A stretch of 64,000 nt of DNA from Zopfochytrium polystomum (Eukaryota > Chytridiomycota > Chytridiomycetes > Chytridiales > Chytridiaceae). Position 1 is the stretch's first letter. Each line of letters opens with the position of its first letter. A model generated the notes under the pieces. It ran no database searches. It was given only the letters and a program-made list of their open reading frames with translations, and was not told the DNA's origin. The translations under genes were made by a program, and so were the position numbers. The stretch is taken from the NCBI GenBank assembly GCA_025765615.1, contig JAIVFJ010000032.1, forward strand, positions 189,001 through 253,000. The letters are read 5' to 3'. Of the stretch, positions 44,621 through 53,880 are shown one piece after another.

Positions 44621-46873
44621 ATGGACTCATGGGTCGTGCGCAAGGGCAACTCCCTCGTCAAGGTCCCCATCGCCGCCGCCGCCGCCGCTGCCGCCGTCAC
44701 CACCACTTCGCCCGCGGCTCCCTCAACTCCCCAATCTTCGCCCTCCACCACAGCCGCCTCAGCCACAACCACCAACAGCCGCGCCTCGCCTTCCCCAACC
44801 GCCGACACTACGAACGGCAACAACTCGACCGCCTCTGCCACCGACGAAACCCCATTCCGCTTCGTCTCGTTCAACGTGCCAAACCTCTTCTACCTCGAGG
44901 ACAGACCGAACGCAACCACCGGCGAGCGTCTCGGCCCCACCCTGTTCGAGCAGCAAGATGCAGTCGCCACCATCGCGTACCTCCGCGGCAGCGTCATCCG
45001 CACGTACACCCTCAGCTACTAGTCCAACACAAACCTATCAAAGCCCGCCTACCACGTAGCAGCAAACATCACCGCATTCAATGGCACGAAATGGTCGCCG
45101 ATCCCCAACACGGCTAACCCGAGACTCTACTTGAACGAAGACCTCTTTGCGGCACTCGACAGCGCCGTGGCTATCGCACACAACCACAGCGTCCGCCTTA
45201 TCATACCTTTTATCGACCGCTGGGCGTGGTGGGGCGGCATCGAGGCGTTCGCCTCCCTCCACGCAAAACCCCTCGGAAACGCAACGACCGCGGCACCGGA
45301 CTTTTTCACCGACCCGACCGTCACGGCCAACTTTTTCGCCCTCGTGACCGCCGTCGTCAACCGCACCAACAACGCGGGGTCTCCGCCGCGACGCTATTGC
45401 GAGGACCCCGCAATACTGGCCTGGGAGACTGGCAACGAGCTGCAGACGCTCTCCGGCGGGCGTGTGCCTGCGAATTGGACGCTCGCCGTCGCGAGGACCG
45501 TCAAGGATGTGCTGAGGACCGTGCCCGTGGACCGCATCGGCGCGGCCGGTGTCGCGCCGGGGAGCCAGCAGCTCGTGCTGGACGGTTCGGACGGCGCGCG
45601 GACAGGTTGGCAGGAAGAGGTGTTGGATGACCCGGATGTGGACTTGTTCGCCGGGCATTATTACGACTTCGTTATGGCGCCGGCTGCCGCGGGGAGCGAT
45701 GAAGAGCAAGGGCCGGTCGGGTGGCCGGTCGTGGTGACGGCGGTGGCTACTGCGATCGGCGTGATGCTGGTTTTGGTGTTGTGGATGAAGCCGCAGTGGA
45801 TCGTCCCATCGACGACGCGAAAGCAAAAGAGGCAAAGCTTGGCGCGGGTCGAGAGACGCGACACGAGCCAGGACCGACTTGCGGACGACGAGGCAATGGT
45901 GAGGGGTCCCTCAGTATGCCGAAAAAGGCTCTGCAAAAGTTTATTCTGATTGACCTTCGTGAATCCTCTAGGCCGACGAAACTCGCAGAGGAGACCAGCC
46001 TCTCGACAACCTCTTCCTACAAGCCGTCTCCCAATCATCACCCTCCACGGCCGACACCACCACCACAACCCCCTGCCCCCCAAACCCTCCCCGTCCCCGC
46101 CACTGCCCCACCCTTCGCCCCCTCCTCCTCCTCCTGGCCACCCTCTTCACCCTCACGTGCCTCTCCCTCCTCGCCCTCTCCCTCTCCACCCGCCACACCC
46201 AACCCCCACTCCCCCAGCCCCTCTCCCCTTACCCACCGACCTCGCCACAATAACCCCGCACCGCAAACCCTTCCTCGTCGGCGAATTCGGCCTCACCGCG
46301 ACCTCCAACGTCCGCGACCTCCTCACGGCCGTGACGACCGCGAACGCCTCCTGCGTCGGCGCGATGCTGTGGAGCCTGCGGTTCCGCGCGAGGGACGGCG
46401 GGTTTTACGTGCATGACGAGGGTGGCGGATATGAGGCGTACCATGATCGCGGCGGGGCGGGGATGGGTGCGGGGGTGGTGCGGGCGGCGGGGTTTGGCGC
46501 AGATGAAGGGGCGGTGATGGCGTTGATGCGCGGGGCCGCGGCAGCGGTCTCGGGGGTGAGCAACGCGTCGCTGGCCGTTGTTCCCGCGCCGCCGCCGGTG
46601 GTGCTGCGGACGGGCAATGCGACGACGGTCGCGAACGGGACGGCGGTTGTTGGGGTGCGGTGGAGGGGGTCCGTGGGCGCGGCGCGGTACCGGGTCGAGC
46701 GGTCGGTGGTCGGAGCGGCGGAGGGGTTTGTGGTGGTGACGGAGGACGGGAGCGAGGCGGAGGCAATGCTTGTGGACGAGGTCGGGGCGGGGGTGAAGGC
46801 GGCGTGGTATCGAGTGACGGGATGGAGTTCGGCGGGGTACGGGGAAATGTCGGAGGCGGTCAGGTTGGTTTGA
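44621..46873 (+). pseudogene. GH5-type (endo-mannanase-like) glycoside hydrolase with embedded membrane segments, damaged
   Basis: Catalytic-domain segments occur in order: PFRFVSFNVPNLFYLED, AYLRGSVIRTYTLSY, LIIPFIDRWAWWGGIEAFAS, DPAILAWETGNELQTL (the acid/base N-E of GH5), VDLFAGHYYDF, and after a gap KPFLVGEFGLTATSNV with the nucleophile Glu, then a beta-rich C-terminal domain. An in-frame TAG at 45020-45022 interrupts TYTLSY. Between GHYYDF and KPFLVGEFG lies an insertion with helix WPVVVTAVATAIGVMLVLVL, an intron (45899-45971), and a second helix LRPLLLLLATLFTLTCLSLL, after which the frame must change. Two lesions suggest a pseudogene; readthrough or assembly error are alternatives. Confidence 0.68.
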
Positions 46874-47415
46874 TTGTTGCGGGTCCTTGTTTGTGTTGCC
46901 TCTTCTTTTGTTCTTGGTTCTCATAGTCGTTGGGTGAAACAGGGCGTACCAGCCAGGTGTGCCCCGGATCGGTCGATGTGTCTGTCTTTCATGAAACAGG
47001 CTAAAAACAAAAAAAAAATTAAAGTTAAAAAATTACAAAAAAAAACTTCCCCGCGGTGGCTGAGCCTGCCGGCCGGACTTGAAACCTCCAAAAATGTGCA
47101 AGATTCTGTATCACTTCGGCAGACTAGTTCAAGCGTCATTCAGAAAGTGCGCTTCCACAAAAAAGGTCCGAGTTTTTACTGCGCGAGGCTCCCTCACCAT
47201 AACAGGGAAAAGACTCATTCCACCGTGACAGAGGCACTCAGATTTCTTTCAATGTAAGTCCAAATTGTTTGCAAAGTACGGCATAACGTCTCGACAAAAA
47301 GAAAAAATGTATTTTCTGAGCTTAAGCCAGTTGAAAAACTCGGCCAATGCGATTGTCGCCGCAGATATCTTGATAGATGCGATTTCTTCACTTTAAAGTG
47401 AGGGCAACGTGACTA
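46874..47415. other. Intergenic, nothing recognised
   Basis: Spacer between the mannanase-like gene and the convergent minus-strand gene. Only A-rich stretches near 47005-47045. Confidence 0.5.
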
Positions 47416-48609
47416 TTATTTTGGCTTTCTGGGAAGTGCCTTCCCAGCAGGAGATTTGCCCTCAGCTGCACGCGCCACGGGATTTGTGGATGATGTGGGG
47501 CCGGCCCTATTATTCACCGTAGCTCGTTTGTTCTTGAAGGGCGTCTGACTATTTGAGACCCGTTTCGCGTTACTCGACTGTTCACAAAGGAAGGGTGGGG
47601 AATTTTGTTGTTTGAAACATTGAAGAAAAAAGGAGTGCAAGGCAAACCAACAAAGACAGTACCTTTGCCCCGGTCTTGTTCTTGCACGCCTTGCCGCCGC
47701 TGCCCGCAGCGCGTCTCCGTAGCCCGCCGATCTCGACGATGCAGTCCTTTGGGATCGCACCCTCCACGAGCACCTCCTTGTCGTCCTTGGACCAGATGTG
47801 AGCGCGCGTGCGGACCTGCTTGTGCGTCGACTTTTGCACGTCGTAGCCGCCTTCCTCGTGGTTCCAGGGGCCGCGGTCGGTCCGGTCCCAGTCGGACCCC
47901 AGGTGCGTCACTCGGCCGCCCAGAGTTGAGAGGTCCTTGATCTTGTCCTGCGGCAGCTTTGTGCGGTCGATCTGTCGGTTTTCGTGTTCCATTCGAGGAG
48001 AAAACCTTCACCAGAGCGAACCCGCAAAGAGAGAAAACAAAAGAGAGAACACAGCAGGGCGATCCCCACAAAGAGTACCCCCCGAACCCGTACCTTTGCA
48101 ATTTTTCCGTTACCGAAGTCGCCGCTGGCGTATCGCTTGGCCTTCTCACTGTCTGTGGTCGTGGAGATGAAGTTGCTTGGATGCGACACCATGTTGCCTA
48201 CGTGGCATGCGGGGCAACTGGAAGGGTTGCTGCACTCGGAACCTATCATAAAAAAGAAATTCCGCAAGGGGGTTGGACAGTGGAAGTAAGAAGCCTGCAA
48301 GTAAAGAACGGCCCAAAGCAGCCAGAGCCTCACACTTGTTTTTCGGATCGACTTGTTTCAGGTACTGCGCAGTGGGTCGGATCTCGCCGTGAGACTTCAA
48401 GCTGGAGACGTCGTGGTCGTTCAGCGCGCGATACAGGTACTTGTCCTTGTCATCTGCCATAGAGAGGAGAAGGGTTGTCACTTTGCCTCCAAGAAACCAA
48501 CTGCTCACATACCTGCGGCGAAGACGGGGCCGCTGTTACAGAGGACGAAGAAGAGGGTGGCGAGCGCGGTCAGGAAAGAGCAGGCGGAGCGGAGTGATTG
48601 GGTCTTCAT
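47416..48609 (-). CDS. Small secreted protein resembling an ADP-ribosyltransferase fold
   Basis: Five exons give 278 codons with every junction in phase: 48609-48513, 48453-48334, 48242-48094, 47971-47663 and 47577-47416. A signal peptide (MKTQSLRSACSFLTALATLF) precedes KYLYRALNDHDVSSLKSHGE, a Cys-rich CSECSNPSSCPACH, then HPSNFISTTTDSEKAKRYAS, GKIAKIDRTKLP and DKEVLVEGAIPKDCIVEI. The ordered YRA, ISTT and E-V-x-V-E-G motifs match the R-S-E arrangement of arginine-type ADP-ribosyltransferases and related NAD-binding folds, though whether the Glu is catalytic cannot be judged. The last exon is lysine/arginine-rich (FKNKRATVNN, KALPRKPK). Alternative: a fold relative without activity. Target unknown. 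Confidence 0.6.
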
Positions 48610-48633
48610 CCCTTTTTTTTCTTGGTTTGCTAC

Positions 48634-48735
48634 GCGCGCTCTCTCTCTTTTACTCTCTCTCTCTCAGCCTGTCTCTCTTTTACTCTCTCTCTCTCAGCCT
48701 GTCTCTCTCTCTCCCTCTCTGTCTCTCTCCTCCAA
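48634..48735. repeat. (CT)n/TCTG microsatellite
   Basis: Repeated CTCTCTCT with TCTCAGCCTGTCTCTCTTTTA duplicated, just upstream of the secreted-protein gene. Confidence 0.85.
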
Positions 48736-49020
48736 TCTCTGATTACAGCCGCCGAAAGTAGAGACTTTCCTTTGAATACAGGGGATTACACCCATCGCTT
48801 CCGGGTTGGGTGGACTTGCGCCTTCACGGCGTTGGCTGAGCTCGAATTTCAGCAGGCTTCCGCTGTTTGTCTACACTCATAACTACCTTCAGTGGAAAGT
48901 AAGAAAGACACGCAACAGTCAAAAAGTTGTTCTTCCCGCAACTTCCGACTTTTCGCGAAAGTGTTGGAGGATTCGAGACGAGCACTAGGACGGACAGACA
49001 GACGCCAGTGAAAGAGAGGA

Positions 49021-49050
49021 ACAGACAGAGAGAGAGAAAGAGAGCGAGAG

Positions 49051-49137
<87 letters not shown>
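49021..49137. repeat. (GA)n microsatellite
   Basis: Over 100 bases of nearly uninterrupted GA. Confidence 0.95.
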
Positions 49138-49138
<1 letters not shown>

Positions 49139-49139
49139 G

Positions 49140-49808
49140 CTTGTTTAATTCCTTTTTGTGCGGTGTAGGGCCAACGAAGATATCGGCAATCCGCTTCAAC
49201 CGCTCTCCACTTTTCGTCTGGATCGCCATTCAAACCACATACATTCACATTCAAAATCAGAAAACCCCATTTTCATTTTTTTGTTTCCGCCGTGCGCCGA
49301 GCATCGGCGGGAGTGGGCTGAGCATGTCAGGCCGGTGACCGAGTCTCTCTCGAGACAGAGCCGTGCATGAAGAGGAGTCTCTCTGTCTCTCTCTCTCTCT
49401 CTCTCGTTTGTGTCTGTGTCAACCTACAGGTCATGGAATGTCCCTGTTTGTCTGACTGTTTTCCATTCCTCGCCGGATATTCCATTCTTCCCTCACGGGT
49501 AAATCTCTTTCCCCACTTCGGGTATTCTAGTTTCCCCGCTCCGAACGGACGTAAAAGTGTCCGAGTACTTTTCCGAGTTATGCGACCCCCTTTCTTGACA
49601 TGTATGGAACGTGATTCGACCCTTCCTCTCTCTCTCCATCTTCAGTTTGGTTCCACTACCTCGTTATTCTCCGATGTTCTTCTATTACGTTCTGTGCTTG
49701 CTCACTGCAAGCGACCTTACGAGCCCTTAATTACTAATAAACTTAGTGTCATTCCCTCACAAAAAGAGCCTTACGTCACTCAATACATGACTCAGCTTCC
49801 AGACTGAT
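49140..49808. other. Spacer upstream of the retroelement fragment
   Basis: A CT run at 49380-49406 and no recognised gene. The retroelement match starts abruptly at about 49808. Confidence 0.5.
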
Positions 49809-50601
49809 GGACAAACAGAAAGAACAAACCAGACTCTGGAGCAGTATTTGAGGTGCTACGTCAGCTATCAACAGGATGATTGGCCCACCCTCCTTCTGCT
49901 GGCAGAATTTGCTCTCAACAATTCTCTTCCACTCAAGCACCCAGCTATCTCCTTTCTTTGCAACCTATGGCTTCAATCCAAGAGGAGATCTTCTGGGACA
50001 AGAGACCCTATCCAATGTCCAAGCTCCTGCTGTGGCTTCACACTTGCATAAGCTCAAGATCATCAGCACCTTCCTGGACTCCACCCTGAAGCAAGCCCAA
50101 GAAGATGCCTCAAGATTCGCCAACACTCACAGAATGGGCCATGACCTTGCTGTGGGTCAGCAAGTTTGGCTTCTGAGGAAGAACTTGCAGACCAAAAGAC
50201 CAAGTCCCAAGCTAGACAACCTCAAGTTGGGACCTTTCAAGATCTTGGAGCAAATCAATCCAGTCACCTTCAAGCTGGATCTCCCTGCATCCATGAAGAT
50301 CCACCCAGTCTTCCATGTCAGCCTTTTGGAGAAGTTTGTGGCCAATTCCATTCCAGGCAGAGTTGTTCCTCCTCCTCCTCCAGTTGAGGTAGAAGGTGAA
50401 GAGGAATTTGAGGTTGAACAAATCTTGGATGCCAAGTGGTTTGGAAGGACACTCAAGTTCCTTGTTAAGTGGAAAGGTTACTCAGATGCTGAAAACACCT
50501 GGGAACCTGAGTCAAACCTCACTCACTGCCAAGACCTTCTGCTCAAGTTCAAGACCAGGTACCCCACCAAGTTGCAGAAGAGGCCTAAAAGGGGGAGATG
50601 A
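49808..50601 (+). mobile_element. Ty3/chromovirus pol fragment: integrase C-terminus and chromodomain
   Basis: Begins at [20 protein letters not shown], the end of the integrase core, followed by [15 protein letters not shown]. After a one-base frame change near 49930 it continues as [30 protein letters not shown] (GPY/F-like), KLGPFKILEQINPVTFKLDL, HPVFHVSLLEKF, and a chromodomain ILDAKWFGRTLKFLVKWKGY with DAENTWEPESNL to the stop at 50601. 5' pol and reverse transcriptase are absent. Chromodomains steer integration of this family to chromatin marks. Confidence 0.9.
50587..50601 (+). other. Polypurine tract
   Basis: AAAAGGGGGAGATGA directly abuts the LTR and overlaps the pol stop, the expected position of the plus-strand primer site. 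Confidence 0.85.
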
Positions 50602-50619
50602 TGTTATGAATCACCCTCT

Positions 50620-50684
50620 GGAACCTTCTGGAACATTCTAGAACATTCCTTCATGGAACCTTGTGGAACCTTCTGGAACCTTCT
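50620..50684 (+). promoter_or_regulatory. Heat-shock-element arrays in the LTR
   Basis: 50620-50649 divides exactly into six alternating pentamers GGAAC-CTTCT-GGAAC-ATTCT-AGAAC-ATTCC, the nGAAn/nTTCn consensus bound by HSF trimers. 50655-50684 gives a second set of six with one imperfect unit (CTTGT). They lie about 110-175 bases upstream of the TATA box. Confidence 0.8.
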
Positions 50685-50794
50685 TTGCTTTCCTGACTTG
50701 TCTTGTTGTTGTCATTGGTATCATTGGTATCATTGTATTACTAATTGCTCTTTCTGGAACTTTCTTTGAGTCTTGACAAGGAAGACTCTCAAAA

Positions 50795-50808
50795 GGTATA
50801 AAAGGGGG
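50795..50808 (+). promoter_or_regulatory. LTR TATA box
   Basis: GGTATAAAAGGGGG; the putative transcript start/self-primer sequence lies about 35 bases downstream. Confidence 0.75.
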
Positions 50809-50914
50809 ATGGGGGACCTGTCCCATTCCTCAAGTGAATTATTGTTTCCAATACAATCATCACTCCTCTCAGTTCCTTGTCTGCCTTGTCCTGTCCTGCC
50901 CTGTTCCTGACATC

Positions 50915-50925
50915 ATAATTCACTT
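50915..50925 (+). other. Predicted self-priming primer-binding site
   Basis: ATAATTCACTT starts two bases after the LTR and is the exact reverse complement of AAGTGAATTAT at 50832-50842, which sits where the transcript 5' end is expected from the TATA box. This is the Tf1-type arrangement, in which the RNA 5' end folds back to prime reverse transcription. Confidence 0.7.
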
Positions 50926-50952
50926 CACCCTCTCCTACTACTCTCTGCCATC

Positions 50953-51186
50953 ATGTCTGACCCAAACAACACCTTCTCTGATGCAACTGCCTTCCAAGCC
51001 TTGATGGACCAATTGCAAGCCCTTTCAAGACAGACACACCAACTTCAAGAACAAGTCCTTCACCAGCAGCACCAGCTTCAACAACAACTTCACCAACAAG
51101 AACATCAAGCTCTTAAGATCAAGGTGGTTGGGCCTGATGGGTGGCCTGGCTCTACTGGCAAGCACCTATTCCCCAAGGCTCTGTGA
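50953..51186 (+). mobile_element. Truncated gag-like start of the chromovirus
   Basis: 78 codons (MSDPNNTFSDATAFQALMDQ, then a glutamine/histidine-rich coiled segment, then VVGPDGWPGSTGKHL) followed by a stop. Its position 40 bases after the LTR fits gag; the capsid domain is missing. Confidence 0.6.
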
Positions 51187-51249
51187 GCTACCCATGATCC
51201 CATCAAACATGTGAAAGCTGAAAAACCTGTGCCGCCACAAGTAGCTGAT

Positions 51250-51321
51250 TGCTACATGGTGGAATCGAACCGCTGTTTCCTCAGCCACAACGAGGCGTTC
51301 TAGCCACAATACAAATGCAGC
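51250..51321 (-). tRNA. tRNA-His (GTG), somewhat diverged
   Basis: Acceptor GCTGCAT pairs with ATGTAGC, the anticodon stem CCTCG/TGAGG closes loop TTGTGGC (anticodon GTG), and the B box reads GGTTCGATTCC. The T-stem has two mismatches. A T-run lies about 20 bases downstream. Confidence 0.7.
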
Positions 51322-51793
51322 ATTGGGATCCTGTGTCTGGTAATTTGTCAAAGAAAAAGCAGAACAGCTTCCTTTAAGGCTGGCATCTGAGAAAGTGGAG
51401 ACTGGACCTCTGCCGGATCTCTGCTGGATCTGCTCCAAACCTCTGGCGGATATGGTGGACAGATATGGTTACTGCCCACACCTGCCTCACAGATAATTCC
51501 CAGTCACTGATATGCAAAAAGACCAAATATCTGCCCAATCCGCTGACAAAGTCCAGACATCCGCCCTCCACCAGATATCTGGGTCTTTAAACAGATATGA
51601 GAAAACCATGTCTGTGTGTATTCTTGGATACAGAGCTCTTAGTATCTGGTCTGAATCCAGCCAGCCTTAGCCTCCTTCCTGGCTGGTTTCAGATTGATTG
51701 GAAAATAACCCAGAAATGCAGATCAATGCAGAAAGCGCTCCCTGCCAGTAAGGCTCAATAATGGGATAGAACAGGCCCAGTTCCTGCCAGCCA

Positions 51794-51887
51794 TGCCTTC
51801 TACCAGAATCGAACTGGTGACCTTCTCCTGCCGTCAGGATTCACTCCTGGTACTAGGGAGACGCTCTGCCAACTGAGCCAAGAAGGC
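51794..51887 (-). tRNA. tRNA-Thr (AGT) with a 21-nt intron
   Basis: Acceptor GCCTTCT/AGAAGGC, anticodon stem TCTCC/GGAGA, anticodon AGT, and a 21-base insertion (51830-51850) exactly after position 37, the canonical eukaryotic tRNA intron site. T-arm ACCAG-TTCGATT-CTGGT. Discriminator A. Confidence 0.85.
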
Positions 51888-52077
51888 TGTCTTTAGCCTG
51901 CCCCGCTGCATTATTTGAAATTAGGACAATGTTGTTGTAGTTGCCATTGTGTAAATATCGTACTGGGGAAAGACTCTGATTGAATTCCTTCTCGGTATCC
52001 ATTATGCTTCATAGATACACTGCCTTGATGAGCGGCTAAGTGCACACTATTATCAAAAGGGGGATGTGTGAGGATGG

Positions 52078-52159
52078 GGGCAGATGGCCGAGCGGTCCAA
52101 GGCGCTACGTTCAGGTCGTAGTCTCGAGAGAGGTGTGGGTTCGAATCCCACTCTGCTCA
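52078..52159 (+). tRNA. tRNA-Leu (CAG)
   Basis: Acceptor GGGCAGA pairs with TCTGCTC (one G-T), anticodon stem CTACG/CGTAG with loop TTCAGGT, a long variable arm (TCTC-GAGA-GAGG) as in class II tRNAs, T-arm GTGGG-TTCGAAT-CCCAC, discriminator A. Confidence 0.92.
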
Positions 52160-53258
52160 TTTCTCTATCTGGTAACTGCAATATCCTGAAAACCTTGGTG
52201 AGTGACCCACTTGCAAAGTTGAAATCAATACTCCTGTCAGTGACTGGACAGCAGACTGACCTGCCAACACAAAGAAATGACTAGTTTGTCAGCATTTTGT
52301 TATTTCTGGCAATTGTTCAGCTGACAGTCTCTGGCCCTGTCTCACTCACCAAAATTTTCAGGATATCTCTGTAAATAATTTTGCCCTCATGTCTCTACAC
52401 GTCATTGCACAGAAAGGGGATGGAAGAATGGTAAAAGGGAGCGACATCAACCAAAGCAACAAAAACTAAACAGGAAAGAAAAGGGGTGTGTCCTCTATGC
52501 TGTGTCCCAGTCAGCATAAAGAACACAAGAAGCTCTTTTATGATGCAGAGGACAGGACAAAGGTTTGCTGTTATGCAGTATAAATTGTGGGAAAGTTTAA
52601 AATTAGAATTTTCATGGTGGTGGGCCTACTATGTTGGTAATTGTCAATAATTATATCAGGGAGCGCTTGTAAAACCCCAGCTAACTACTGACCCATGAGA
52701 TTAGAAATGTCATAGGCCACCCAAAGCTTTTGGGTTGCATCTACAACCCTAGCAGGCACCAAACGCCACTGCCGCAATATGGATCCTCACACTGGCAGCC
52801 AGCAACTGGCAAACCACAGGTTTTTTTTGCTGGTTGTATTGCGGTCATTTCTAAGGATCTAAATCAATAGAATATAGTGACATTTGGACCCATATTGGTG
52901 TTGTATGGCTTGGTCCAGTGGCTATTTACCTGGCTATCTATATTGATATCAGGTTGTAGATTTGATTTCCTCCAGAACAAATGAAAGTAGACTTGATGCC
53001 AATAAATATCAGAATATTGCTATTGTCACCGGGGAGAGTCTCTGCAGTTTTTTCACATATTGCTATCACATAAGGATTTTTGTGATGTGATCTATGAGAT
53101 ATTTCTTGGGTATCAAGATATCAATTTCGATCCTTAGTTACTTCCAGCAGCCTCCAATTATTGGAGAACGACCATGCACCTGTGGCAAAATTCAGGACCC
53201 CTAATGGCAATGGAGGTAACAGCCAGGCCGCTCTTGCACTGTTTTAAATGCCCTCCAA
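52160..53258. other. Spacer between tRNA genes
   Basis: No gene seen. A tRNA-like fold with decayed stems lies at about 52905-52980 (GGTCCAGTGG ... ACCTG/CAGGT). Confidence 0.4.
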
Positions 53259-53340
53259 AGACAACAGCAGGACTCGAACCTGCGCACCCAAAGAGTAACA
53301 GATTTCGAGTCTGTCGCCTTAACCGCTCAGCCACGTTGTC
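53259..53340 (-). tRNA. tRNA-Ser (CGA)
   Basis: Acceptor GACAACG/TGTTGTC, anticodon loop CTCGAAA, long variable arm, T-arm GCAGG-TTCGAGT-CCTGC. The discriminator base reads T rather than the usual G, so the gene may be ageing. Confidence 0.78.
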
Positions 53341-53484
53341 CACTGGGACAGCAGAGCACTGTAACTGTATTATTGCTCTATGCTACGCGACTGTTGGCAG
53401 AAAGCCCTCACCTGGAGTGAACTGCTGTGTCATGAGACAGCCAAACAGAAGCCAAGCGTCCTGAGACATCCAACCACAGTCCTA

Positions 53485-53880
53485 AAGTTAGGTGGAGCTA
53501 GTAGCAAGAGGTAAAAGACAGACCTGATCCCAGTGTGACCGTCAGTTATCACTCTGCACAATCCCCTTGCTGAGAGAGAGCCATTGCTGGTGCAGACCCA
53601 GGCGCTGGCTCGTGCTGTTGATAAATATTTCTGAGTAAAGTGGAAAGGAAAACCACTGAAACCACTTGTTCTCCTCCTCTGGCAAGAAATAATTTTAGGA
53701 GAGGTATTTCCCCCCACACCAGTCACCCTCGCCTAGCGACATTGCAGTGTGCAAGGCATCATTATAATCCTGTCTCACTTATTCATACTAGGGATTTTCA
53801 ACCTCTTCAAGCTCAGGAACAGGAACACCCAGAAACACACAAAACACACATGTCCACCAGGGTACTGATCTCCTGTCCTT
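53485..53880 (+). repeat. Interspersed 0.4-kb repeat, copy B (diverged)
   Basis: Same order of landmarks as copies A and C (TAGCAAGAGG, GTGACCGTCAGTTATC, GCAGACCCAGGCGCTGGCT, AAGTGGAAAGGAAAACC) with more substitutions and a different right part. Confidence 0.6.

Larger units (their letters stand above)
50602..50912 (+). mobile_element. LTR of the chromovirus
   Basis: 311 bases, TG...CA bounded (TGTTATGAATC to GTTCCTGACA). Contains GAA/TTC arrays, GGTATAAAAGGGGG at 50795-50808 and AAGTGAATTAT at 50832-50842. It is nearly identical to the solo LTR at 32411. It lies after pol and before a gag start, so it serves as the 3' LTR of one copy and the 5' LTR of the next. Confidence 0.9.

Noticed and set aside
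49021..49137. Arg/Glu- or Ser/Leu-repeat proteins over the GA tract
   Set aside because: Translations of a microsatellite.
52905..52980. Possible tRNA-Ile(TAT) with intron
   Set aside because: An ACCTG/CAGGT stem and a D-like region are present, but acceptor and T stems do not pair.
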